Positions 53,217-61,269 are shown, counted from the stretch's first letter. The stretch is 64,000 nt of DNA from Palauibacter sp022826685 (GCF_965221685.1 NZ_OZ244907.1), one strand, 5' to 3'. The notes: a model not told the origin generated them from the letters alone. Translations and numbers: made by a program.

Positions 53217-54113
53217 CTAGAGGATGGCGGCGCCGAGGGCGGAGGCGACGAGGCCGACGCCGAGTTCGGCCGTCTGGTTGCGGTCGTCGAGGACCGGGTT
53301 GAGTTCGACGAGATCGAGGCTCAGCAGCCTTCCCGAGTGCGCGGCCTTCTCGCACACCAGGTGCCCTTCGCGGTAGGTGAGGCCGCCGCGTACAGGCGTT
53401 CCCACGCCGGGCGCGATTCGCGGGTCGAGCGCGTCGACGTCGAAGGAGAGGTGGAACCCGCACGTTCCGGAGCCGGCGCGCTCCAGGGCCTCGTCCATGC
53501 AGACCCCCACGCCGCGCTCGTCGATCTCGGACATCGTGAACACGCGGACGCCCAGCTCCTGGATGAGCCGCTTCTCGCCGGCATCGAGCGACCGCGCGCC
53601 CAGGACGCTCACGTTCTCCGGGGCGACGCTCGCTCCGCCGCGGGTCAGCCGCGGCTCGCCGTGCCCCAGCAGCACGGCGAGCGGCATGCCGTGAATGTTC
53701 CCGGTGGGCGTGGTGTGGGGAAGATTCATGTCGGCGTGGGCGTCCACCCAGATGACGCCGACGGACGCCCCCCGGGACCCGTAGTGGTCGGCCAGCGCCC
53801 CGACGGACCCGATCGAAAGGGAATGGTCGCCGCCGAGCACCAGCGGCGTGCAGCCCCGGACCAGTCCTTCGCGCACGAGCTTCCGCGTCTCCTCCGCGAC
53901 GTGGACGATCTCGTCCAGGAAGCGCAACTCGTGCTCGCCCGCGTCCGTGGTCTCCAGCCCGCCGGCCGTGACGGTGCCGAGCTCCGTGACGCTGTGGCCG
54001 ATGGCTTCGATCTCCTGGCTGACCCCGGCGATGCGCAGGGCGGAAGGACCCATGTCCACACCCCGGCGTCCGGCGCCGAGGTCGATGGAGACGGAGATCA
54101 GCGCAATGTCCAT
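53217..54113 (-). CDS. rocF: Arginase
   Basis: 298 aa. Dinuclear Mn motifs are intact: CTPLVLGGDHSLSIGS, VIWVDAHADMNLP and FHLSFDVDALDPRIAP; GVGTPVRGGLTYREGHL matches the substrate loop. It hydrolyses arginine to ornithine and urea. The ATG follows the stop of the amino-acid-binding protein by 10 nt. The open frame upstream of the ATG is antisense to other genes and not used. It lies 83 bp upstream of the toxin-antitoxin pair. No urease genes are in the window. Confidence 0.93.
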   Translation of the reverse strand: MDIALISVSIDLGAGRRGVDMGPSALRIAGVSQEIEAIGHSVTELGTVTAGGLETTDAGEHELRFLDEIVHVAEETRKLVREGLVRGCTPLVLGGDHSLSIGSVGALADHYGSRGASVGVIWVDAHADMNLPHTTPTGNIHGMPLAVLLGHGEPRLTRGGASVAPENVSVLGARSLDAGEKRLIQELGVRVFTMSEIDERGVGVCMDEALERAGSGTCGFHLSFDVDALDPRIAPGVGTPVRGGLTYREGHLVCEKAAHSGRLLSLDLVELNPVLDDRNQTAELGVGLVASALGAAIL

Positions 54114-54123
54114 CGGGCCGCGT

Positions 54124-55389
54124 TCAGCGCATGTAGCAGGGGACCGCGTTGGCGGCGGCCCAGGGGTGGACGATCCGGAGGGCGAGCCCGCCGGCGCCGT
54201 CGTCCTGCCACTGGACCTGCAGCCCCTTGAGCCCGCGCTGGGCTCCGGCCTCCGCATCGTCGATGGGGGCGACCTCGTACGGACCCGCGATGGTCCCGGT
54301 CCGGGCCGAGAACAGGAAGTCGCGGAGCGCGGCGCGGTCGGGTCCGCCCGTCCCGGAGATCGCCTGGTCGAGCCCCTCGGCCATGAGTTCGACGGCCGCG
54401 AAGCCGCCCGCCGCGTGGTAGCCCGGCGTCTTGCCGTGCGCCGCCTCGTAGCGGCGGACGAAGGTCTCGTTGTCCGCGACGAACCCCGCGGTCTGGATGG
54501 CCGGATGCCACGGCGCGTTGCCGGCGACGCACCGCGCGGCCTGTCCCACCGCCTCGGCGAACCGCGGCTGACCGGGCCCGAGGAGCAGGCTCATGAGGAC
54601 CGGCCTGTAGCCCACGGCCGGCGCGGCGGCGGCGAAGCCGGCGGCGTCGGCCGTGTAGCCGCCGCCGATGAAGAGATCCGCGCCGGCGTCCCGAGCCGCG
54701 GCGGCGATCGCCTCATGGTCGGCCGCTCCGATTTCATACGACCGGTCCAGCACGATCTCCAGCCCGTGGCGCCGGACCGCTTCGCGCACGCCCTCGACCA
54801 CCGATGCGGGGAACGCGGAGTTCTCGTACACGATCGCCGCGGTCTGCGCCCCGCCGAACACGGCCACCTCCACGGAACCCTGCAGGTAGGTCGGTCCCGG
54901 CGTCAGCAGCTGAATGCTCCACTGCCGCTGCCGTTCCGCCCAGATCGAGGGCGCCGCGGCCATCGGCGCCACCGTCGGCACCCCCGCGGCCTCGGTGACG
55001 GCGAGGACCGCTTCCGTGATCGGGCTGCTGAAGGGCCCCAGGAGGGCGTCGACGGTGCCGGATGCGATGAATCCGGCGTACAGGCGCGCGCTCGCCTCGG
55101 CGTCGCTCCCGTCGTCACGGATCTCCAGTTGCACCGTCCGGCCGCGAATCCCCCCCTTCTCGTTGAGGATCTCGACCGCGAGACGATACCCGCGCGCGAC
55201 TTCGATCCCCTCCGCGCTGTGCCGGCCGGTCTCGGCCATGGCCGCCGCCAGCGTGATCGGTCCTCCGTCGTCCGGCGGTGGCCCGGTGGGATCCTCCGGG
55301 TCGTCCACGCACCCGGTCGCCACCAGGAGCAGGACCGCGAGAGCGCTCCGGACCGGGAGGGTCCGGGCTGCTCGACTCTTATGATTCAT
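54124..55389 (-). CDS. ABC transporter substrate-binding lipoprotein (branched-chain amino acid type)
   Basis: 421 aa. Lipobox LLLVATGC at about residue 27, then a type I periplasmic-binding fold (Leu/Ile/Val-binding-like): VAILNEKGGIRGRTVQLEIRDD-type segment, DALLGPFSSPITEAVL, VAVFGGAQTAAIVYENSAFPAS, and SARTGTIAGPYEV. It would capture an amino acid or related ligand outside the inner membrane. No permease or ATPase genes are adjacent, so it is an orphan component here. It is tightly spaced with arginase (10 nt), which suggests arginine or a related ligand, but this is only inference. Confidence 0.85.
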   Translation of the reverse strand: MNHKSRAARTLPVRSALAVLLLVATGCVDDPEDPTGPPPDDGGPITLAAAMAETGRHSAEGIEVARGYRLAVEILNEKGGIRGRTVQLEIRDDGSDAEASARLYAGFIASGTVDALLGPFSSPITEAVLAVTEAAGVPTVAPMAAAPSIWAERQRQWSIQLLTPGPTYLQGSVEVAVFGGAQTAAIVYENSAFPASVVEGVREAVRRHGLEIVLDRSYEIGAADHEAIAAAARDAGADLFIGGGYTADAAGFAAAAPAVGYRPVLMSLLLGPGQPRFAEAVGQAARCVAGNAPWHPAIQTAGFVADNETFVRRYEAAHGKTPGYHAAGGFAAVELMAEGLDQAISGTGGPDRAALRDFLFSARTGTIAGPYEVAPIDDAEAGAQRGLKGLQVQWQDDGAGGLALRIVHPWAAANAVPCYMR

Positions 55390-55431
55390 CGATGGAACTC
55401 CGTTATCGGGATTGAAATCCGGATTCAGATG

Positions 55432-56112
55432 TCAACGTAACTCTACTTCATCGCCGCCCAGGGTGCGGATCCCCGCGACGAGCGCGGGCTCCGGCCCCTC
55501 GTCCACGTCGAGCGCCAGGTCCAGCGACTCGAGGGTGGATCGTACCGCGGCGGGGTCCGGGTGTTCGGCCCGGAACGAGATCAGCCGCCCGCCCGCCGGC
55601 GTGGCGCGGGCCGGGTGCGGCGTCGTTCCCCAGTCGATGAAGAAAGGTACGAGACCGTCGTGGAGGACGGCCGTGAAGGCCGTGATCTCCCAGCTCAGCT
55701 CGCTGCCGTCCGGCCGGAGCCGGGAGCCGGGCCGCACCGGCCCCAGCGGCACGCCCCGGCTCGTCGCCCGCGCGACAAGCGCCTCGAGGTCCGTACCCCG
55801 GGCCGCCCACGTGACGAGCCGGGGCTCGGCGAGTCCCTCGATCCCGAACGGAAGCGGCTCCTCCCGGGGCGGCGCTTCGGGATCCGGGCCGAGGATCTCC
55901 AGATAGACGTCGCCCCCGAGCGAGAGGAGGTGGTTCGCGGTGCCGAGGTTCGCGTGGCGGCCGCCGAACACGGCTTCGACGCCGAGCCGGTCGGCCACCC
56001 ACGCCACCCCTTCCTCGAGGTCGGCGGTCCCCAGCAGCAGATGGTCGAGATTCGCCGGGACGGACGGGACGCCCGGTCGGCGCTGCGGCGGTGTCGGCGG
56101 GAGCATGGCCAA
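55432..56112 (-). CDS. VOC (glyoxalase-like) domain protein
   Basis: 226 aa. The sequence NLDHLLLGTADLEEGVAWVADRLGVEAVFGG and LGTANHLLSLGGDVYLEILGPD shows a paired beta-alpha-beta-beta-beta arrangement of the glyoxalase/bleomycin-resistance fold, with His and Glu metal-ligand-like positions. A second half-domain (ISFRAEHPDPAAVRSTLESL) completes the dimer. The metal ligand set is uncertain. Start is TTG 56112 (GGGAGG nine bases upstream) or ATG 56106. It sits 5 bp downstream of the AhpD-like gene. Confidence 0.7.
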   Translation of the reverse strand: MAMLPPTPPQRRPGVPSVPANLDHLLLGTADLEEGVAWVADRLGVEAVFGGRHANLGTANHLLSLGGDVYLEILGPDPEAPPREEPLPFGIEGLAEPRLVTWAARGTDLEALVARATSRGVPLGPVRPGSRLRPDGSELSWEITAFTAVLHDGLVPFFIDWGTTPHPARATPAGGRLISFRAEHPDPAAVRSTLESLDLALDVDEGPEPALVAGIRTLGGDEVELR

Positions 56113-56117
56113 TTCCG

Positions 56118-56663
56118 TCAGCCTCCCTCGTCTTCGAGTTCGACGCCGAGTCCATCGGCGATCCGGTTCACGAACGCATAGTAGGCGGTGACCGCGCAGA
56201 TATCGTGGATCGCGCGATCATCGAAGCCGTGCGCTTTCAATCCGTCGACCGCGGAAGCGTGCTCCCCGCCGGGCACGAGCGTCAGCCGCGCGGCATAGTC
56301 GAGCATCGCCCGGTCGGCCTCGTCCAGTGCGGCCGTCGCGTGGTCCGTCGCGAGGGCGGCGATGAGGCGTTCGTGCTCCTCATCGGAACCGCTGGCGCCG
56401 GCGACCTCGAGCAGACGACGGAGACCCTCTCCGTGATGGACAATTCAGTAGCGGCAGGCGTTGAGCCCCGACACGACGACCGCGATCATCTCCCTCTGAA
56501 TCCGGGAAAGGGGACCCGGGCCGTACATGAGTTCGCGGTAGAGGTCGTAGTGTAGCCGGATGACGCGACTGTGGACGCCGTGAATGCGGATGATGTTGTC
56601 GTCGTCCGGGACGCGGTCCTCCTCGGGGATGCCCGCCGGATCCGGGTAGTCGATGAAAGCCAC
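56118..56663 (-). CDS. AhpD-like peroxidase-related protein, predicted selenoprotein (CxxU)
   Basis: 181 codons from GTG 56663 to a TGA stop at 56118, interrupted only by TGA at codon 73 (56447-56445). N-terminal sequence ends SRIQREMIAVVVSGLNACRY; after the TGA the same frame continues IVHHGEGLRRLLEV, EADRAMLDYAARL and TAYYAFVNRIADGLGV, all matching the family (TIGR01926/AhpD-like) without a break. TGA stands exactly where the second Cys of C-x-x-C is expected, followed by His-His. A hairpin with SECIS-like geometry follows. AhpD-type proteins reduce peroxides through the CxxC pair; Sec at the second position would be the peroxidatic residue. Alternative: a recent nonsense mutation. It begins 2 nt after the trpB stop. 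Confidence 0.7.
56418..56434 (-). other. Candidate bacterial SECIS hairpin
   Basis: Minus strand: ACGGAGA-GGG-TCTCCGT, a perfect 7-bp stem. It begins 10 nt after the TGA, and the apical loop lies 17-21 nt after it, inside the 16-37 nt range used for bacterial SECIS elements. The loop has a G in its first two positions. The hairpin is inside the reading frame, as bacterial SECIS elements are. Confidence 0.65.
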
Positions 56664-56665
56664 GG

Positions 56666-57886
56666 TCAGCGCCCCCCGGAGCCGGGTTCGCCGTCGGCCG
56701 CAAGGATGCGGGCGACTTCCTCCACATCCTTGTCGCCCCGCCCGCTGAGGCAGATGACGACGCGCCTCCCCGCCCAGCGCGCGGCCTCCGCCCGCAGCCC
56801 CGCCAGCGCGTGGGCGCTCTCGAGCGCGGGGATCAGCCCTTCGAGCCGGCAGAGGTCTCGGAAGGCGGAGAGCGCCTCGTCATCCGTCACCGATTCGTAG
56901 CGGACCTGTCCCGTCTCCTTCAGCCACGAGTGCTCCGGGCCGACGCCGGGATAGTCGAGTCCGGCGGAGACGGAATGGGCGGGAATCACCTGGCCGTCTT
57001 CGTCCTGGAGCAGGTAGCTGTAGTTGCCGTGGAGGACCCCGGGCTCGCCGGCCGTGAGCGAGGCGGAGTGTCGGCCGGTCTCGACGCCGTGCCCCGCCGC
57101 CTCGACGCCGACGAGGGCAACGCGCGACGCGGCAGACACCTCGCGGTTGAGCTCGATGAAGGGGGTGAAGATGCCGATCGCGTTGGAGCCGCCGCCGACG
57201 CAGGCGAAGACGGCATCCGGCTTCACGCCGTGCCCGGCGAGTTGCCGGACCGTCTCGTCGCCGATGACGCGCTGAAAGTCCCGGACGAGTTCCGGATAGG
57301 GCGCGGGGCCCACGACGGAGCCGATGATGTAATGCGTCGTGTCCACGTTCGTGACCCAGTCGCGGATCGCCTCGTTCGTCGCGTCCTTGAGCGTCCGGCT
57401 CCCACTCGAGACCGGGATGACCTCGGCCCCCAGCATCTCCATGCGCTCGACGTTGAGGGCCTGCCGCCGCATGTCCTCCTCGCCCATGTAGACGGCGCAC
57501 TCGAAGTCGAGCGCCGCGCAGGCGGTGGCCGTCGCCACGCCGTGCTGACCCGCGCCGGTCTCCGCGATGATGCGGGCCTTGTTCATGCGCTTCGCGAGCA
57601 GCGCCTGGCCGATCGTGTTGTTGATCTTGTGGGCGCCCGTGTGGTTGAGGTCCTCGCGCTTCAGCCACAGGTCGAGTCCGAGATCCGCCCCCAGACGCGG
57701 CGCCCGGTAGAGCGGCGTCGGCCGTCCCACGTAGTGCGCGAGGCTGGCCTCGAGGGCCTCCCGGAAGGCGGGATCGTCGCGGGCCTCGGCCCAGGCCGCC
57801 GTGAGTTCGTCGAGCGCCGGGATCAGCGTCTCGGGCACGAACTGCCCGCCGAAGTCGCCGAACCAGCCGGGGGCCGGGCTGCTCAC
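56666..57886 (-). CDS. trpB: Tryptophan synthase beta chain
   Basis: 406 aa. PLP lysine in REDLNHTGAHKINNTIGQALLA, ACVGGGSNAIGIFTPF (phosphate-binding glycines), HSVSAGLDYPGVGPEHSW and GRGDKDVEEVARI. Converts indole and serine to tryptophan. GTG start 57886 overlaps the trpF stop (GTGA). Its TGA stop is 2 nt before the start of the AhpD-like gene. TrpA is encoded elsewhere in the run. Confidence 0.95.
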   Translation of the reverse strand: MSSPAPGWFGDFGGQFVPETLIPALDELTAAWAEARDDPAFREALEASLAHYVGRPTPLYRAPRLGADLGLDLWLKREDLNHTGAHKINNTIGQALLAKRMNKARIIAETGAGQHGVATATACAALDFECAVYMGEEDMRRQALNVERMEMLGAEVIPVSSGSRTLKDATNEAIRDWVTNVDTTHYIIGSVVGPAPYPELVRDFQRVIGDETVRQLAGHGVKPDAVFACVGGGSNAIGIFTPFIELNREVSAASRVALVGVEAAGHGVETGRHSASLTAGEPGVLHGNYSYLLQDEDGQVIPAHSVSAGLDYPGVGPEHSWLKETGQVRYESVTDDEALSAFRDLCRLEGLIPALESAHALAGLRAEAARWAGRRVVICLSGRGDKDVEEVARILAADGEPGSGGR

Positions 57887-58512
57887 TTCGCTTCGGCGAG
57901 GAATTCGAGGATGAGGTCGATCGACTTCTCCCCGGGAGCCCGCTCGACGCCCGAGGAGACATCGACGATGTCGGGGCGCACGTCGCGGATCGCGCGCGCC
58001 ACGTTCGCCGCTTTCAGCCCGCCCGCGAGCGCGAGCGCACACCCGTTCCGCGCCAGCTCCGACAGCCACTCGTACGGGAAGGCGGTCCCGGTGCCTCCGG
58101 GTCCGCGCGGCGAGAACCCCTCCAGGAGGATCGCGTCCGCCGCCTCCCGGTACTCGTCCCACCCTCGGACCAGGGCGTCGCTCGACGTGGGCCGGAGACC
58201 CTTCCAGACATCCAGCCCCTCGCCCCGCAGGCGGTCGCAGACTTCGGGCGGCTCCTCGCCGGCGAGCTGGGCGACGTGGAACCCCGCGGCGTCCCGCTTG
58301 CGGAGGATCTCCGCCGGTCCCGCGTCGAGGAATACGCCTACGGCGCGTGTGCCGCCCTCGAGCGCCCCCACGACCGCAGCGGCCTCCTCGGCCGTGACCT
58401 CCCTCACGCGGCCGGCGAACACGACGCCCACGTAGTCCGCTCCGGCGCGGGACGTCACCGTGGCGTGCCGTGGCTCCCGGAGACCGCAGATCTTCACTCC
58501 GACCCGGCTCAT
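57883..58512 (-). CDS. trpF: Phosphoribosylanthranilate isomerase
   Basis: 209 aa. TIM-barrel signatures: VKICGLREPRHA (catalytic Cys), GADYVGVVFAG, LLEGFSPRGPGGTGTAFPYEWL, ALAGGLKAANV and VDVSSGVERAPGEKSID. It isomerises phosphoribosylanthranilate to the carboxyphenylaminodeoxyribulose phosphate. ATG overlaps the trpC stop (ATGA) and the stop overlaps trpB (GTGA), so translation of the three genes is coupled. Confidence 0.95.
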   Translation of the reverse strand: MSRVGVKICGLREPRHATVTSRAGADYVGVVFAGRVREVTAEEAAAVVGALEGGTRAVGVFLDAGPAEILRKRDAAGFHVAQLAGEEPPEVCDRLRGEGLDVWKGLRPTSSDALVRGWDEYREAADAILLEGFSPRGPGGTGTAFPYEWLSELARNGCALALAGGLKAANVARAIRDVRPDIVDVSSGVERAPGEKSIDLILEFLAEAK

Positions 58513-59354
58513 GGGGCGTCGTCGACCGCTGCGTCGGCGCCGACCGACTGCATCCGGTCGCTCCGGGGCCGCCGGGGGTGGCCGACGAGCGCCTCGACGC
58601 CCGTCGCCGGATCGCCCGCCATCAGCCAGCCGCCGACGAGCACCGCGTCCGCCCCCGCGACGCCCGCCGCCGCCGCGTCCTCCGCGGACCGGATCCCGCT
58701 CTCCGCCACGGTCACGACATCGGACGGAAGCTCCTCGATCAGGCTCAGCGAGCGCTCGAGGTCAACCTCGAAGGTCGCGAGGTCCCGCGCATTCAGGCCG
58801 ACGATCCGGGCCCCGGCTTCGAGCGCCCGCCCCATCTCCTCCTCGTCGTGCGCCTCCACGAGCGCCCCGAGACCGAGTTCGGCCGAGAGTTCGAGCAGCT
58901 CGCGCAGCCGGGCATCGCCGAGCGCGCGCACGATGAGCAGAACCGCATCCGCGCCGGCGGCCCGCGCCTCGTACAACTGGACGGGATCCAGCGTGAAATC
59001 CTTGCGGAGGACGGGAACCCCCACGGCGTCCTTCGCCGACCTGAGATCGTCCAGCGAGCCGCCGAAGTAGCGTTCATCGGTGAGGACCGAAATCGCGGCC
59101 GCGCCCCCGGAGGCGTACACGCTCGCCACGCCCGCCGCCTGGGCGTAGGGGTTGATGTCGCCCGCGGAGGGAGAGCGGCGCTTGAACTCCGCGACGACGG
59201 CGACTTCCCCGGGTCGGCGCAGAGACGCCTCGAAACCGCGCGGGGGCGGGGATTCATCGGCCTGCGCGCGAATCGCGCTCCGGAACAGCTGGAGGCGGGC
59301 GACCTCTTCCCGCTTCGCCGCGAGGATCTCCTCGAGAATCGTGTCGGATGCCAT
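58509..59354 (-). CDS. trpC: Indole-3-glycerol phosphate synthase
   Basis: 281 aa. Conserved IGPS motifs: VVAEFKRRSPSAGDI (catalytic Lys/Glu), ISVLTDERYFGGSL, VLRKDFTLDPVQLYEARAAGADA, LGALVEAHDEEEM, IVGLNARDLATFEVDL and VVTVAESGIRS. Closes the indole ring. The ATG at 59354 begins MASDTILEEILAAKREEV; longer frames overlap the lexA upstream region. First gene of the minus-strand run, divergent from lexA. Confidence 0.95.
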   Translation of the reverse strand: MASDTILEEILAAKREEVARLQLFRSAIRAQADESPPPRGFEASLRRPGEVAVVAEFKRRSPSAGDINPYAQAAGVASVYASGGAAAISVLTDERYFGGSLDDLRSAKDAVGVPVLRKDFTLDPVQLYEARAAGADAVLLIVRALGDARLRELLELSAELGLGALVEAHDEEEMGRALEAGARIVGLNARDLATFEVDLERSLSLIEELPSDVVTVAESGIRSAEDAAAAGVAGADAVLVGGWLMAGDPATGVEALVGHPRRPRSDRMQSVGADAAVDDAP

Positions 59355-59423
59355 GGGCGCCAAGCTGCGACCGTCCGTATCCCGCCGCAAAACCCCGGCG
59401 GTCGCGCGGGTTCGCGTGGAAGC

Positions 59424-59452
59424 TTGCGCTTCGGTTCGTGTTCGGGTATCTT
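59424..59452 (+). promoter_or_regulatory. Candidate promoter of lexA
   Basis: TTGCGC (59424-59429) and TATCTT (59447-59452) are 17 nt apart, about 75 nt before the lexA ATG. GTTCG/TGTTC repeats inside the spacer might bind LexA, but I see no clear SOS-box palindrome. Confidence 0.4.
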
Positions 59453-59526
59453 CGGTAATCCTTCGGCCCACCGCAAGCGTTCGCGGCGGGTCGCGCAATG
59501 CGGAAGCGCGGGCGGAGTGAGAAACG

Positions 59527-60135
59527 ATGGCGCTTACGAAGCGACAGCGCGAGATGCTCGACTTCATCGAGGGCTTCATACGGTTCCGCGGGTATTCTCC
59601 GAGCTTCGAGGAGATCGCGGAGGAGTTCGGCTACCGCTCGCTCGCGACGGTGCACGAACATCTCGGGAACCTGCAGGCGAAGGGATATATCCGGAAGAAC
59701 TACAACGAAAGTCGATCGGTCGAACTGGTGGAGGGAAAGCTCCAGGTCGCCGCGGTCGAACTGCCGCTGTACGGCAACGTGGCGGCGGGTCAGCCGATAG
59801 AGGTCATCGAGGAGCAGGAGACGGTCTCCGTTCCCGAAGACATGATCGCGGGTTCCCTGAGCGAACACTATGTGTTGCGGGTTCGCGGCGACTCGATGAT
59901 CGACGAACAGATCCGCGACGGCGACTACGTCATCGTCCAGTCGCGGGAGACGGCGCACAACGGCGAAATGGTGATCGCGCTCGTCGATGGCGAGAACGCC
60001 ACCATGAAGAAGATCTACCTGGAGCACGGACGGATTCGGCTCCAGCCCGCGAATCCGGCGCTCACGCCGATGTACCTGCACCCATCGCAGGTCACCGTCC
60101 AGGGCGTCGTGATCGGAGTGATTCGGCGCTACTGA
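59527..60135 (+). CDS. lexA: LexA repressor
   Basis: 202 aa. N-terminal winged helix (LTKRQREMLDFIEGFIRFRG, PSFEEIAEEFGYRSLATVHEHL), then the S24 peptidase domain: the cleavage-region AAGQPIEVIEEQE, Ser123 in VRGDSMIDEQI, and Lys161 in NATMKKIYLE. It represses DNA-damage genes and self-cleaves with RecA. It is divergent from trpC and is followed by an inverted-repeat copy at 60196. Confidence 0.95.
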   Translation: MALTKRQREMLDFIEGFIRFRGYSPSFEEIAEEFGYRSLATVHEHLGNLQAKGYIRKNYNESRSVELVEGKLQVAAVELPLYGNVAAGQPIEVIEEQETVSVPEDMIAGSLSEHYVLRVRGDSMIDEQIRDGDYVIVQSRETAHNGEMVIALVDGENATMKKIYLEHGRIRLQPANPALTPMYLHPSQVTVQGVVIGVIRRY

Positions 60136-60195
60136 CGCCCGGACGAAGCAACGCTACTGCAGTTGACGGAGGACCGCTCTCGACTCCCCGAGAGT

Positions 60196-60241
60196 TCCCG
60201 TCCCGACGGCCACCCACCTCCCACTAAAACCGTCGGGGCGG
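60196..60241 (+). repeat. Inverted repeat, left copy (with internal hairpin)
   Basis: 46 nt that pair as a reverse complement with 61186-61232, differing by only a few bases near the centre. Within the copy, CCCGACGG and CCGTCGGG can form an 8-bp stem around a roughly 20-nt loop. It brackets the regulator gene 60267-61046 on the lexA side. Confidence 0.8.
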
Positions 60242-60266
60242 AGGTTCCCGTCGCCGGAACCCGCCG

Positions 60267-61046
60267 CTACGACACGGCCTCGCCCAGGAGCGGCCGTGCG
60301 TACTCCTCAACGAATGCCGAAAGCAGTCGGTCGGGGGAGATGCGCTCCAGATCCGCGAGCGAGCGCTCCGGCCATATGCGGGACTTCCGACTCAGCGTAC
60401 GTCGGGCGAATCCGAGGCGACGGCCCGCCGTCGTCCAACTGATACCGGACAGGCGAAGCTGATGAGCCCTGAGGACGACCAGCGCGCTCAGGAACCGGCA
60501 GAGCGTCGTCCGGCCTTCCACCCGGGCGGTGAATTCGTGGGAGAGGGTGACCGGCGAACTGCCCATGGCGGCGGCAAGCGTTCCCACGCTCGGAACCGGC
60601 GCGCTTCCAACTCGCCGCAGGCTGTGGACGAGAGCGCGGCGAAGAGCCGGAGGCAACGCGGAGCGGCGAACCGTCTCGGCCAGATGCGCCAGCGCCGTGG
60701 TCTCGCACGCGGCCTCGATTCGGGACCGGAGCCGGGCGGCCGGATCGTCGAACCAGATCAGGGCGGAGCAGCGTGTGGAGGCCAGCAGCTTCGCGGCATC
60801 CGCGTCGCGATCCGTGACGAGAATGACGGGTATCCACGGCATCTCCCGCTCGAGTCGAGCGAGGAGGCTGATCCTCTCACGCAGGAAACGTGTGTGGCTG
60901 CCGACGATGACGCAGTCGAGGCGGTCGCGTTCGCAGTTGAGGTCCGCAGCAAGTTCCTCGGCGTTCTCCACGACCCGAACGTCGCCGTCGACTGCCCGCC
61001 TTATCCGGTCCGCGTCCCGAGGCGTATCCGCGAAGACCTGGATCAT
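60267..61046 (-). CDS. AraC-like regulator with degenerate receiver-like N-terminal domain
   Basis: 259 aa. The first 110 residues (IQVFADTPRDADRIRRAV, LDCVIVGSHTRFLRERISLL, WIPVILVTDRDADAAKLL) have a receiver-like alternation but lack a clear conserved phospho-acceptor Asp. The C-terminal part has two helix-turn-helix-like segments: VPSVGTLAAAMGSSPVTLSHEF and SWTTAGRRLGFARRTLSRKSR, an AraC-type arrangement. Start ATG 61046 has GAGGAGG seven bases upstream. The gene is flanked by the inverted-repeat pair, suggesting a discrete insertion unit. Target and signal are unknown. Confidence 0.65.
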   Translation of the reverse strand: MIQVFADTPRDADRIRRAVDGDVRVVENAEELAADLNCERDRLDCVIVGSHTRFLRERISLLARLEREMPWIPVILVTDRDADAAKLLASTRCSALIWFDDPAARLRSRIEAACETTALAHLAETVRRSALPPALRRALVHSLRRVGSAPVPSVGTLAAAMGSSPVTLSHEFTARVEGRTTLCRFLSALVVLRAHQLRLSGISWTTAGRRLGFARRTLSRKSRIWPERSLADLERISPDRLLSAFVEEYARPLLGEAVS

Positions 61047-61185
61047 TTGGCCGCCTCCTCGCGCTGTCCTGTCCTCCTCCCGTCTATGCCGCCGACTACC
61101 CGCCGGACCCGTTCGGAGTTCCGCTGTCCCGCGTGAATCGACAAGCTGCGGCAAGGCCCGGCAAACACTGGAAGCGGAGAGCCGC

Positions 61186-61232
61186 CGCCCCGACGGTTTG
61201 AAGGTGGGAGGTGGGTGGCCGTCGGGACGGGC
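61186..61232 (-). repeat. Inverted repeat, right copy (with internal hairpin)
   Basis: 47 nt matching the reverse complement of 60196-60241; the difference is GAAG versus TA near the middle. Has the same CCCGACGG/CCGTCGGG internal stem. Together the two copies bracket about 0.95 kb holding only the regulator gene. Confidence 0.8.
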
Positions 61233-61269
61233 GACTCTCACTACCTTCAAGATGGGGACCGTCCGGCAG

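Noticed and set aside
56445..56447. Simple nonsense mutation as the explanation for the AhpD-like TGA
   Set aside because: Not excluded, but less likely: the rest of the frame is intact, the position is exactly the redox Cys and a SECIS-like hairpin follows.
59354..59526. SOS box in the trpC-lexA gap
   Set aside because: Only partial GTTC repeats were seen, no convincing palindrome.
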